This document shows, piece after piece, positions 8,106 to 16,259 of a stretch of DNA of 64,000 nt (position 1 is its first letter; every line of letters begins with the position of its first letter). The notes beneath the pieces were generated by a model. It was not told the origin of the DNA. It saw nothing but the letters and a program-made list of their open reading frames with translations, and ran no database searches. This DNA is from Arachidicoccus terrestris. Lineage in GTDB: Bacteria > Bacteroidota > Bacteroidia > Chitinophagales > Chitinophagaceae. The stretch spans positions 1,426,001 through 1,490,000 of the forward strand of contig NZ_CP083387.1 of NCBI RefSeq assembly GCF_020042345.1, given 5' to 3'. The position numbers and the translations under genes were made by a program.

Positions 8106-8690
8106 CTACCATTTTTCCACCTCTTCTGAAGCCAGCTTATCTGAAGTCTCCGTAGCATTGACAACATCCTCACCCGAATTTGTAACTACCTCTGTATCAG
8201 ATGACTGGGAATGAATAACTTCAGTCTCTATCGCGGAAGCATCCGGCTCAGTCTGGATTCCGGACGCCGGCTTAAGGGCCGGTGCGGTTTCGGTCACACT
8301 GGTAGCACTTTGCTCACTGTAATTATTTTGATTATCGTTCTTATAAGAGCCGGCAGCTGTCGCGGAGGCAGGGCGGATGTGCGCTTCATCTTGCTCCTCG
8401 CCTTCATGGCTAAAGCTATCAAAGTCATAATCAGGCATCAGTTCTGTCTTTACATGATCTACCGCTTCTCCAAGAGCTTTCAGAAATTTGTTAAAATCTT
8501 CTTTATAAAGAAAGATTTTGTGCCTGTCATAGCCATCTTCGTTAAATCTTTTACGACTTTCGGTAATCGTCAGAAAAAAATCATTCCCTCTGGTTTCCCG
8601 GACATCGAAAAAGTACGTTCTTCGCTTTCCTGCTTTAAGTCTTCTGCTGTAAACACTTGCCTGTTTCCGGTCGTTGTAATCGTAATCCAA
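8106..8690 (-). CDS. PUR-alpha-like nucleic-acid-binding protein (DUF3276)
   Basis: A 194-residue protein. The N-terminal 90 residues are a PUR repeat (ASVYSRRLKAGKRRTYFFDV, GNDFFLTITESRKRF, HKIFLYKEDFNKFLKAL) like the Borrelia/Bacteroidota proteins that bind single-stranded DNA and RNA. The C-terminal half, from about residue 100, is acidic and low in complexity (Ser, Thr, Glu, Ala rich), probably disordered. One PUR repeat implies it works as a dimer. A canonical promoter and a strong terminator show it is transcribed alone. Confidence 0.88.
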   Translation of the reverse strand: MDYDYNDRKQASVYSRRLKAGKRRTYFFDVRETRGNDFFLTITESRKRFNEDGYDRHKIFLYKEDFNKFLKALGEAVDHVKTELMPDYDFDSFSHEGEEQDEAHIRPASATAAGSYKNDNQNNYSEQSATSVTETAPALKPASGIQTEPDASAIETEVIHSQSSDTEVVTNSGEDVVNATETSDKLASEEVEKW

Positions 8691-8739
8691 AATTCAAGTT
8701 TTTTGTTGAGCAATTAACTGTTATCTAATTTAACCTTTA

Positions 8740-8770
8740 CAAATATAATATTGTTTTCATTTTAGCAAAA
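8740..8770 (-). promoter_or_regulatory. Promoter of the DUF3276 gene
   Basis: Minus strand TTTTG (8766-8770), 18 nt spacer, TATATTTG (8740-8747): an exact Bacteroidota promoter about 50 nt upstream of the start codon. Confidence 0.8.
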
Positions 8771-8817
8771 CATTTTGACTATTTTTTTTATACCGTTCAT
8801 GTAAAATCTGGGTATTT

Positions 8818-10200
8818 TTAAAGATTATTCAATAAATCCGTCACTTTTTCTCTTTGAAGGATCAGATAACCCAACCGGTCGTTGCTGATCCCATCTCGTA
8901 GCTGGTAACTGAAAATCAGGTTATCTTCTATAACCTCCGTTTCAAAATAGCGAAACTGAATATTGGGATACTTACGGAGTGGCTCTCCGATCTCATACAA
9001 ATGGGTAGACAATATAAATATAGAATGATCCACTTTGCGTAACCCTTCCACAACAGTGGTGGAACATTTCATAGCATCGACAATATTGGTCCCCTTAAAC
9101 AACTCATCAATGAGTATCAGCCACTTAGAACCTTGCTTTATTTTTTCGACTATCGTTTTTACCCTTTGTACTTCATTAAAAAAGTAACTTTCGCCGTTTA
9201 ACGTGTTATCTGTCACTTCAATATTACTGAGCAGGCCATCAAAAGTACTGACCCGCATAGAGACGGCCGGCACGCCCATTCCCAACGCTGCCAGATAGAG
9301 CCCGATCCCAACTGCCCGGATAAAAGTACTTTTACCGGCCATATTGGCACCGGTCAGAAACAGAAAATTCTTTCCCTGATCTAACTGCAGATCATACGCA
9401 ACGGGAGCATCCAGTAAAGGATGATAAAGCCCTTTTGCCTCCATAACCGGCGCATCGCATTCCAGGATTTCAGGGAAAGCCAATTTGTGTTCCTTAACGG
9501 CCTTGGCCATACTGGCCCAGGCATCTATTTTTAAAAAAGACTCTTCCAAGGCCTTCATGCCAGTCTTTTCCGTGTATTGGTAAAGGGAATGACCATATTT
9601 GATCACCTCTCTGGCTGTCAACTTTCCTCCCTTTTCTATCCTGGCTCCCAATTTACCCATTTGTTTAAAAAAGGGTTTTTCAAGAATCTCTCCGGTTTTA
9701 TCCATTATCTCTGAGAGCTCTCTGGAAGGGCAGTCAGGGGCATATATCTCATGCACCTTTTTCATGCCATAAACAAAACGGGCCAGATGTCCCATACTAT
9801 AACGCAGTAATACGTAATCTGGCCGGCTCAGCCATTTAAAAAAGGTAACATCCACCATGGATGATGAGTTCGGAATATTCGTCATGGGAGAATAATAAAA
9901 TTTATCCATCACCATCATCGTCCCATTAGAGACAGTCGGCGGCAATACTTTATCCCTCATATGATTGAGCAGTGCCTGCCGGTCCCGAATCTGTTCAATA
10001 TCGCTCATCGGTTCCTTGATGAAAAAACGGAGCCAGTCTTTACCCCCAGAAGTAGTAGTAAAGTCCAGATAATGAAATAGCGATTGTTGTTCGTATCGGC
10101 TGATAATTCCCAGATCGTATAAGGTCTTGTCATCTACATGCATGCCTGCTCGCTTTTTAATGAATAGACAGTCGGCAATCATCATTATATCTGATAACAA
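8818..10200 (-). CDS. MutS-family ATPase without mismatch-recognition domain
   Basis: A 460-residue protein made of the MutS lever/clamp-like helical region and the ABC-type ATPase domain. It has a Walker A FLTGANMAGKSTF, a Walker B LILIDELFKGTN, and a following STHLYEIG. The MutS I domain that reads mismatches is absent, so it is not the mismatch repair MutS. Bacteroidota carry several such stand-alone MutS-like ATPases of uncertain role. The reading frame begins at 10200, but the ATG at 10143 (MHVDDKTLYDLGI) looks a better family start. Confidence 0.85.
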   Translation of the reverse strand: MLSDIMMIADCLFIKKRAGMHVDDKTLYDLGIISRYEQQSLFHYLDFTTTSGGKDWLRFFIKEPMSDIEQIRDRQALLNHMRDKVLPPTVSNGTMMVMDKFYYSPMTNIPNSSSMVDVTFFKWLSRPDYVLLRYSMGHLARFVYGMKKVHEIYAPDCPSRELSEIMDKTGEILEKPFFKQMGKLGARIEKGGKLTAREVIKYGHSLYQYTEKTGMKALEESFLKIDAWASMAKAVKEHKLAFPEILECDAPVMEAKGLYHPLLDAPVAYDLQLDQGKNFLFLTGANMAGKSTFIRAVGIGLYLAALGMGVPAVSMRVSTFDGLLSNIEVTDNTLNGESYFFNEVQRVKTIVEKIKQGSKWLILIDELFKGTNIVDAMKCSTTVVEGLRKVDHSIFILSTHLYEIGEPLRKYPNIQFRYFETEVIEDNLIFSYQLRDGISNDRLGYLILQREKVTDLLNNL

Positions 10201-10301
10201 GCAGATACCCTACTGTCAAGAAAATAGATTACCTATTGAAGCACAGGAAAAAGGCGATTTAAACGCCCACCCTAATAACAAATCAGGCGATCATTACCTG
10301 G

Positions 10302-11684
10302 TTACCGGTTAAAAGAAAGCCTTTCTCCCTTTATAGATTCATCAAAGCCCTGATTTCCATAAACTAAATGACCGTTTACAAAAGTTTTTTCGATGGTTAC
10401 GGGCATATGCTCCTCTTCAAACGGCGACCAACCGCATTTGCTATAGAGACTATCCGGGGTTATCCTTACTGGTTGGTCCATATTCACTAACACCAAATCA
10501 GCATAGTACCCTTCTTTTACGTACCCTCTGTCCCGGATCTGAAAACAGCGAGCCACGGCATGGCTCATTTTTTCAACGACCTTTTCAATGGTAAGCCTGC
10601 CTTCCTTTACAAAGCGGAGCATTAATGGCAGACTGTGTTGCACGAGCGGCAGACCGGCGTGCGCATTTTCATAGGTTGCCATAGCAGAAGGCTCCAGTTC
10701 TCCTGAAGTATTACGGATATAGCCTTTCTCATTTAACTGATGCGGCGCATGGTCCGTTGCAATCACATCCAGGCGATCATCTAACAGCGCCCTCCACAGT
10801 GCATCACGATTAAATCCATCCTTAATTGCAGGATTGCATTTAATCAGGTATCCTTTAGCAGCATAGTCCGCTGCGGTAAATGTCAGATGGTGGACACAGA
10901 CTTCGCAAGTAATGCGCTTTTCTTCCAGAGGCAGCATATTGGAGAACAGTTGCAGCTCTTTTTCTGTGGTGATATGCAATATATGAAGCCGGCTATTATG
11001 TTTCTGTGCCAGCTGAATAGCCTTATAACTACTTTCAAAACAGTTTTCCGCATTGCGGATTATCGGGTGATCAGCAGGTCCTAAAACCCCTTTTTCAGCT
11101 TTTAGCTTTTCGTAGTTCGCCCGGATAATACTTTCCTCTTCACAGTGAGTCGCAATAAGCACTTCACTGGTGCCGAATACATTGTCCAGTACAATCGGGT
11201 CATTAACCAGCAGGTTGCCGGTGGAAGAACCCATGAATATTTTTAGACCGCAAATTTCATTTTTTCGGTCATTCAGCTTCTTGATTTCCTCCAGATTATC
11301 ATTAGAAGTCCCCAGGTAAAAAGAATAATTAGCCAGAGACACCTGCTTCGCCCGCTCGTATTTTTTCTCCAGCAAGTCCAGGGTAAAGGCAGGTGGCACG
11401 GTATTTGGCATTTCCATAAAACTGGTCACCCCTCCGGCCACCGCGGCCTTGGCTTCTGTGTAGATTTCGGCTTTATGTGTCAGTCCCGGCTCGCGGAAAT
11501 GGACTTGATCATCGATGACACCTGGCAGGAGATATAGACCGGTTGCATCTATTTCCTGAACATTAAAATTAACCTGCAACGATGGAGCTATTTTTTCAAT
11601 TCGTTGATTACGAATGAGTACATCACTGATAAATGTCTTACCTTCGCTTACAATTCGGGCATTTTTTATTAAATAGTCACTCAT
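10302..11684 (-). CDS. pyrC: Dihydroorotase
   Basis: A 460-residue amidohydrolase that closes carbamoyl aspartate to dihydroorotate in pyrimidine synthesis. The motifs are DDQVHFREPGLTHK (residues 58-71), GLKIFMGSSTGN with the lysine expected to be carbamylated, ILHITT, and the catalytic IATDHAPH. The first metal-ligand histidine of the classical HxH motif is Gln60 here, a substitution I recall as usual in the Bacteroidota branch (for example Porphyromonas). It could also be annotated as a generic dihydroorotase-like hydrolase, but the motif set favours PyrC. It is divergent from the barrel gene, with 22 bp between starts. Confidence 0.9.
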   Translation of the reverse strand: MSDYLIKNARIVSEGKTFISDVLIRNQRIEKIAPSLQVNFNVQEIDATGLYLLPGVIDDQVHFREPGLTHKAEIYTEAKAAVAGGVTSFMEMPNTVPPAFTLDLLEKKYERAKQVSLANYSFYLGTSNDNLEEIKKLNDRKNEICGLKIFMGSSTGNLLVNDPIVLDNVFGTSEVLIATHCEEESIIRANYEKLKAEKGVLGPADHPIIRNAENCFESSYKAIQLAQKHNSRLHILHITTEKELQLFSNMLPLEEKRITCEVCVHHLTFTAADYAAKGYLIKCNPAIKDGFNRDALWRALLDDRLDVIATDHAPHQLNEKGYIRNTSGELEPSAMATYENAHAGLPLVQHSLPLMLRFVKEGRLTIEKVVEKMSHAVARCFQIRDRGYVKEGYYADLVLVNMDQPVRITPDSLYSKCGWSPFEEEHMPVTIEKTFVNGHLVYGNQGFDESIKGERLSFNR

Positions 11685-11706
11685 TAATATAGCATAAAAA
11701 TTTTAT

Positions 11707-13425
11707 ATGAAAATAAGGTACGCACTTTTGCTGGGAACCTGTCTCGCCTTTACCGCGCTTAAAGTTAAGGCGCAAACCGATAACATCGAGTTAAGTGACA
11801 AACAAAATCTGTTAATCAAACGACTGGACATCAAATTAAGAGGTGATTCTGTCATGCAGTTCACGACGGTCAAGCCTGCAGACCGTAAGCGCATTACGGA
11901 ACGGATGGAATTAATTGACTCTTTGGAGAAGGCCGGTGCCTTACAAGGCGTTCTTACTGATGTAGACCGCTATAACCTTAGGAGCCTCCTGATGAATAAC
12001 CAGGACTGGACGCACTACTATACTGATTCCTTTGGTGTCAAAAAACCCATTTTCAATACCTTCTTCAAAACCCCTGCCCATTTATATGCCGTGGCTAAAC
12101 CGGAATACAGCATTATTGTAGATCCACTACTCAATTTGCAATTCGGCCATTCCAGCGATGGAACCAGCCTATTTGTAAATTCCAGGGGTATCCGTGTTCG
12201 GGGTCAGGTAGACCAGCGGCTGGGTTACTATCTGTATTTTTCAGAAAATCAGGAAAGGGATCCGCTCTATGTAAGGCAATATACAGCTGCTCATTATTCA
12301 TTGCCGGGCAAAGGTTATTATAAGCATTACAATAAAAATGGCTATGATTATTTCGATGTCCGCGGGGGCATTACTTTCCATGCTGGCAAAAACATTGATT
12401 TTCAATTAGGTTATGACCGCTTCTTTATCGGTGATGGCTATCGCAGCCTGTTTTTAAGTGACAATAGTGCTCCATTTTATTTCCTGAAATTTGGTGTGCA
12501 GGCCGGCAATATCAAGTATACCGCTGTCGGCGCACAAACCATTGCTTCTTTTATCCCGAATTCGGATTCAACGCGCCCCAGGAATTATATGATGTTCCAT
12601 TATCTGACCTGGCAGGCAACAGACTGGTTAAAAGTAGGGCTGTATGAGAATACCATGTACAATTCCAAAATCAATGGCGGTTTACAGGTTAGCTACATCA
12701 ACCCGGCGATATTCAACCGTTCCATGTCCCAAAATACAGGTAACAGTGCAAAATCCAGCATCGGGCTTGATTTTAAGGCTAATTTTGCCAAGCAGTTTGA
12801 AGTCTACGGCCAATGGCTGATCAATGAGTTCCATATTGATAAAGCGTTTAAATTCGGAGATGGCAACTGGGTCAATAAGTTTGGCTTCCAACTGGGCGGA
12901 AAATATGTTGACGCCTTTACAATTAAGAATCTGGATCTGCAACTGGAAGGCAATCTTGTCCGTCCTTTTACCTATATGGATAAGTGGGCACAAAACAATT
13001 TCCTGCATTATAACCAACCGCTCGCCCATCCATTGGGCGCCAACTTCAAAGAACTTGTGGCCATCGCCAATTACCAGCCGATCCCCCGTCTGAACATCGA
13101 ACTGATGGCTATGACCTACAGAAAGGGCCTGGATACAGCAGCGGCTTATGTTACAACAATTGATCAACCCAATAACGGTGGCGATTTATTCAGAAACTAT
13201 AACGACCACCGCCTCGCTGAAGATGGCTATTTCCCGGGTGACGGTGTTCGGGTAAACGGCCTTTTAGGCTCATTGACCGCATCCTATGAAATCCTGCAAA
13301 ATCTGTATTTTGATGCGAATTTCACGTACCGCAGACATGATATTGAAACAATCCCTAAAAATCACATTAAAATGTTCATGTTTGGGCTAAGATGGAACAT
13401 GGCCAGAAGAAGTTTTAACTTTTAA
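11707..13425 (+). CDS. Outer-membrane beta-barrel protein (Wzi/RemB-like)
   Basis: A 572-residue exported protein. The signal peptide MKIRYALLLGTCLAFTALKVKAQ is followed by a 120-residue N-terminal region and then many alternating beta strands with aromatic ends (for example YFDVRGGITFHAGKNIDFQLGYDRFFIG). It ends in MFGLRWNMARRSFNF, a typical C-terminal barrel strand. The pattern resembles capsule-assembly Wzi proteins and the gliding-associated RemB group. I am sure about the barrel and unsure about the subfamily. The start at 11707 lies 5 bp after an in-frame-free AT-rich stretch, and the start opens the signal peptide. Confidence 0.7.
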   Translation: MKIRYALLLGTCLAFTALKVKAQTDNIELSDKQNLLIKRLDIKLRGDSVMQFTTVKPADRKRITERMELIDSLEKAGALQGVLTDVDRYNLRSLLMNNQDWTHYYTDSFGVKKPIFNTFFKTPAHLYAVAKPEYSIIVDPLLNLQFGHSSDGTSLFVNSRGIRVRGQVDQRLGYYLYFSENQERDPLYVRQYTAAHYSLPGKGYYKHYNKNGYDYFDVRGGITFHAGKNIDFQLGYDRFFIGDGYRSLFLSDNSAPFYFLKFGVQAGNIKYTAVGAQTIASFIPNSDSTRPRNYMMFHYLTWQATDWLKVGLYENTMYNSKINGGLQVSYINPAIFNRSMSQNTGNSAKSSIGLDFKANFAKQFEVYGQWLINEFHIDKAFKFGDGNWVNKFGFQLGGKYVDAFTIKNLDLQLEGNLVRPFTYMDKWAQNNFLHYNQPLAHPLGANFKELVAIANYQPIPRLNIELMAMTYRKGLDTAAAYVTTIDQPNNGGDLFRNYNDHRLAEDGYFPGDGVRVNGLLGSLTASYEILQNLYFDANFTYRRHDIETIPKNHIKMFMFGLRWNMARRSFNF

Positions 13426-13447
13426 AACTGATTTTTTTGATATTTAC

Positions 13448-13477
13448 AAGGTGCGCGGTTTTTCTGCGCACCTTTTT
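13448..13477 (+). terminator. Intrinsic terminator of the barrel gene
   Basis: AAGGTGCGC (13448-13456), 9-nt loop, GCGCACCTT (13466-13474), then T's. It lies inside the longest reading frame of the next gene, so it also argues that the nucleotidase starts downstream of it. Confidence 0.8.
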
Positions 13478-13482
13478 CGTAT

Positions 13483-13490
13483 TAAATTTG
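13483..13490 (+). promoter_or_regulatory. Promoter -7 box of yjjG, apparently leaderless
   Basis: TAAATTTG matches TAnnTTTG exactly and ends 5 nt before the ATG at 13496. A T-run in the terminator loop (13459-13463) sits at the right distance for the upstream element. Initiation would fall at or next to the start codon. Confidence 0.6.
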
Positions 13491-13495
13491 CCTGC

Positions 13496-14194
13496 ATGAA
13501 GACGTACCAACATCTTTTTTTCGATTTAGACCATACCATCTGGGATTTTGAGGCCAATGCAAAAGATGCCCTCAGGGAGAGTTATCTGTATCATGAATTA
13601 GCCCTTAGTGGCATTGAGCCCTATGAAAACTTTTACGAGAGGTATACGTATCATAATAAGCGACTCTGGGACCGTTATACCAAAGGGCTGATTATTCAAA
13701 GGGAACTAAAGTGGAAAAGAATGTTCCTGACCCTGCTGGATTTTAAAATTGCCGATGAACCGCTGGCCAGAAGTCTGAGCCAGGATTTTCTGGACCGGTT
13801 ACCGATACGAAAAAAAGTCTTTCCCTATACTTTTGAAATTCTGGACTATCTGAAAAACAAAAATTACCAGCTGCACTTAATCACAAACGGCTTTAACCGG
13901 ATACAGGAGCAGAAGTTGGTCCATGCGGGTCTTCAAGACTATTTTGAAGTCATGGTCACATCTGAGATCAGCGGATGCCTAAAACCTCATGCAGGTATTT
14001 TTGAATATGCCATGGAGGCTACTGGCGCTCAACCTGATAAAAGCATCATGATCGGGGACAATCTGGTAGCGGACATACAAGGGGCTGCGAACTTCGGAAT
14101 TGATTCTGTCTTTACCAATCATATCGAAGATACGACAGCACACGTGGCCACTTATGAGGTCCGGCATTTGAGGGAGTTGGAAGATATCTTTTGA
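13496..14194 (+). CDS. yjjG: HAD hydrolase, YjjG-family nucleotidase
   Basis: A 232-residue cytoplasmic phosphatase likely acting on non-canonical pyrimidine nucleoside monophosphates. The HAD motifs are FFDLDHTIWDFE (nucleophile and acid Asp), LITNGF (motif II), the CLKPHAGIF lysine (motif III) and MIGDNLVADIQGAANFG (motif IV). The start at 13496 is preferred over 13451 because the longer frame reads through a terminator and begins upstream of the promoter box. The motif I spacing from the new start matches the family. Confidence 0.88.
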   Translation: MKTYQHLFFDLDHTIWDFEANAKDALRESYLYHELALSGIEPYENFYERYTYHNKRLWDRYTKGLIIQRELKWKRMFLTLLDFKIADEPLARSLSQDFLDRLPIRKKVFPYTFEILDYLKNKNYQLHLITNGFNRIQEQKLVHAGLQDYFEVMVTSEISGCLKPHAGIFEYAMEATGAQPDKSIMIGDNLVADIQGAANFGIDSVFTNHIEDTTAHVATYEVRHLRELEDIF

Positions 14195-14313
14195 TAGGAA
14201 AGAATTTGATCAATTGATAAGAGCTCTGTTTTACATTCCGGTTTAAAGCCCCTGATATCACTCCTGTGTACCGAAGTAAAATTTCCTCCTTTATTTAATC
14301 AGCTGGGTAAATT

Positions 14314-14412
14314 ATTAATTTGGCGGAATCCCATGATTGTATATCACCTGCCAAATACAGGTATTATAATTGGCGGAATCTCATGATTCTATGCCACATT
14401 CCGCCAATTATA
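14314..14412. repeat. Two tandem 50-bp palindromic (REP-like) units
   Basis: The sequence TTGGCGGAATC-(C/T)-CATGATT-(G/C)-TAT occurs at 14320 and again at 14370, exactly 50 bp apart. Each unit ends in a reverse complement of its own start: GCCAA in the first and the full ATTCCGCCAATTATA (14398-14412) in the second. The second unit is a perfect 15-bp inverted repeat with TATAATTGGCGGAAT (14365-14379). It lies in the 335-bp gap between yjjG and the permease gene, where I see no coding sequence. A weaker 7-bp inverted repeat (GCGGATA 14460-14466, TATCCGC 14495-14501) follows. Confidence 0.75.
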
Positions 14413-14529
14413 ACATCAAACGAACGGATAAATTTATTGGAGGCATGAAACAAAAACAGGCGGATATTCATTCCATTGGATTTATTCAAAATGTTATCCG
14501 CAATGGATGACTTGTTTCAATAATCGGGC

Positions 14530-15753
14530 TTAGCTTTTTAAAGAGAAGTGTTTGGTAGCCGCCTTTCTGGCTGGAACCCAGGCAGCTAGTAAGGCTACGA
14601 TGAAAACGGTCGCGCCTACCAAAAGGAAATCCAAGACATGCATTTTTACGGGGTAGTAATCTACCACAAAAGTACCGCCTTCCAATTTCAGTAAATGTAA
14701 CTTATCCTGCAAAAGACAGATAACAAATGCAATAAACATCCCCATTAGCCCGCCAAGTCCACCTAATAGAAAGCCTTCTGTCAGGAAAATTTTCTGTATC
14801 ACACTCTTTCGTGCACCCAGCGCCTCCAGAATGGCAATATCCTTTCTTTTCTCCAGCACCAACATGGTGAGTGCACCGACCATATTAAAAGCAGCAATCA
14901 CCAGGATAATCGATAAGATAATATAGATGATCCATTTTTCCATTTGCATAACCGTAAATAAGCTCTGATTTTGCTGGAAGCGCGTTTCAACCTTATACAG
15001 GTTGCCTAATTGTTGTTGAATCTTCTTTTGTACCCTAAACAGGTCTGTTTCCGGTTTTACAGCAATGGCAATCTCCGTATAATAGTCAGCAGGTAATTCG
15101 ACCATATAACGCAAAAAGTCCAGGTTAGTAAAGGCATATTTATTATCAAAACCTTCCTGAATCCTGAAAATACCCACCTCCTTGATCTCATAAGAATTCA
15201 AGGCGGCCTGTACACTCGTTTTATCGGTGCTGTTTCGGTTCGGAAGATAGACGATCAGGGGAACTGTTGAATTCGCATCCGCGCCGATACTACTGGCAAT
15301 ACCGCCGCCTAACACCATTTGGGGCGCCCGCTCCACTCCCAGGCCATAATGTCCGTTCTCCTCGATATGCCCCGCAATATTTACGACATGCTCATAATTG
15401 CTATCCACTCCTTTTAACATGACGGTCGCCTGATACGCACCATCATTATCCAGTAAAGCCTTCTCACCTATCACAAGGCTAAAGTCTTTAATCTCCCGGA
15501 TCTTATGCAGCTTTTGTAGCTGGACGGAATCCAGCCTCATGTATTTACCCGTTCTGGCCATTACACGCAGATCGGGATAAAAATCGCCATACATGGATTT
15601 TACCAGTCCCTGGAAACCATTGAATACACTTAAAACAATAATAAGGGCTGCAGCGCCGACAGCAATAGCAATCACGCTGATCCAACTGATAATGTTGATC
15701 GCGTTGGTGGATTTCTTAGACTTAAAATATCGCCAGGCGAAAAGAAAATTCAT
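14530..15753 (-). CDS. FtsX-like ABC permease (LolC/LolE type)
   Basis: A 407-residue inner-membrane protein. It has one N-terminal helix (about 22-48, WISVIAIAVGAAALIIVLSV), a MacB-like periplasmic domain to about residue 265, then three C-terminal helices with the FtsX region VLEKRKDIAILEALGARKSVIQKIF. This is the arrangement of the lipoprotein-releasing LolC/LolE subunits. No ATPase partner (LolD) is next to it. Family certainty is high; assignment to lipoprotein release is inference. Confidence 0.85.
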   Translation of the reverse strand: MNFLFAWRYFKSKKSTNAINIISWISVIAIAVGAAALIIVLSVFNGFQGLVKSMYGDFYPDLRVMARTGKYMRLDSVQLQKLHKIREIKDFSLVIGEKALLDNDGAYQATVMLKGVDSNYEHVVNIAGHIEENGHYGLGVERAPQMVLGGGIASSIGADANSTVPLIVYLPNRNSTDKTSVQAALNSYEIKEVGIFRIQEGFDNKYAFTNLDFLRYMVELPADYYTEIAIAVKPETDLFRVQKKIQQQLGNLYKVETRFQQNQSLFTVMQMEKWIIYIILSIILVIAAFNMVGALTMLVLEKRKDIAILEALGARKSVIQKIFLTEGFLLGGLGGLMGMFIAFVICLLQDKLHLLKLEGGTFVVDYYPVKMHVLDFLLVGATVFIVALLAAWVPARKAATKHFSLKS

Positions 15754-15826
15754 GCGCTCAGGAGGTTATGTAGGCCATCATGGTACCAGTTTCTTAAAAA
15801 ACGCCCGGGTGCCTCAAATATTATAT

Positions 15827-16198
15827 TTAATCGTTATTTTTATCGGAATTACGGTTAATCTGTGCCAAAAGCTCTTCAATATGAAAGACTTGATCCAGGG
15901 TATCATCTAAGTAATAATGAATAACCGGAATTCTTCTTAATTGTTTACCCAATTTATGAGAAAGCTCTTTTTTGATCTCCCAGGCCTTTTGTTCAATACG
16001 TAATAATGCAGCTTGACTATCAGCAACCTGGAAAAAGCTGAGATAAATCCTGGCTTCCAATAGATCGGGTGTAACCTTCACATCCGCAATAGAGACCATA
16101 CCGCCTCCTATCATATTGAGATCCAGATGCCTGAAAATGGCATTCATCTCCTCTTTAATGACACTGGCCACCTGTTTTTGTCTTTTCCCCTCTTGCAT
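15827..16198 (-). CDS. rbfA: Ribosome-binding factor A
   Basis: A 123-residue protein of KH-like fold that helps 16S rRNA 5'-end maturation and 30S assembly. Conserved stretches are QVASVIKEEMNAIF, VSIADVKVTPDLLEARIYLSFF and the C-terminal RRIPVIHYYLDDTLDQVFHIEELL, all typical of RbfA. It is divergent from the ABC exporter (61 bp) and lies 73 bp upstream of the permease gene on the same strand, probably co-transcribed with it. Confidence 0.93.
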   Translation of the reverse strand: MQEGKRQKQVASVIKEEMNAIFRHLDLNMIGGGMVSIADVKVTPDLLEARIYLSFFQVADSQAALLRIEQKAWEIKKELSHKLGKQLRRIPVIHYYLDDTLDQVFHIEELLAQINRNSDKNND

Positions 16199-16231
16199 AA
16201 TCTTTACAAGTTTATTGGCTGTAAAAATAGT

Positions 16232-16239
16232 TACTTTTG
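16232..16239 (+). promoter_or_regulatory. Promoter -7 box of the ABC exporter
   Basis: TACTTTTG matches TAnnTTTG and lies 20 nt before the start codon at 16260, within the 61-bp divergent region shared with rbfA. Confidence 0.6.
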
Positions 16240-16259
16240 CACTCTACCACTGAGAAACA

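Noticed and set aside
8211-8717. 168-residue reading frame antisense to the DUF3276 gene
   Set aside because: It covers the promoter and coding region of the DUF3276 gene, and its translation is low in complexity with no domain.
12682-13167. 161-residue reading frame antisense to the barrel gene
   Set aside because: No motif, and the sense strand encodes a clear beta-barrel with regular strand pattern.
14314-14412. CRISPR-like array
   Set aside because: Only two units with no unique spacers of regular length between short repeats; no cas genes in the window.
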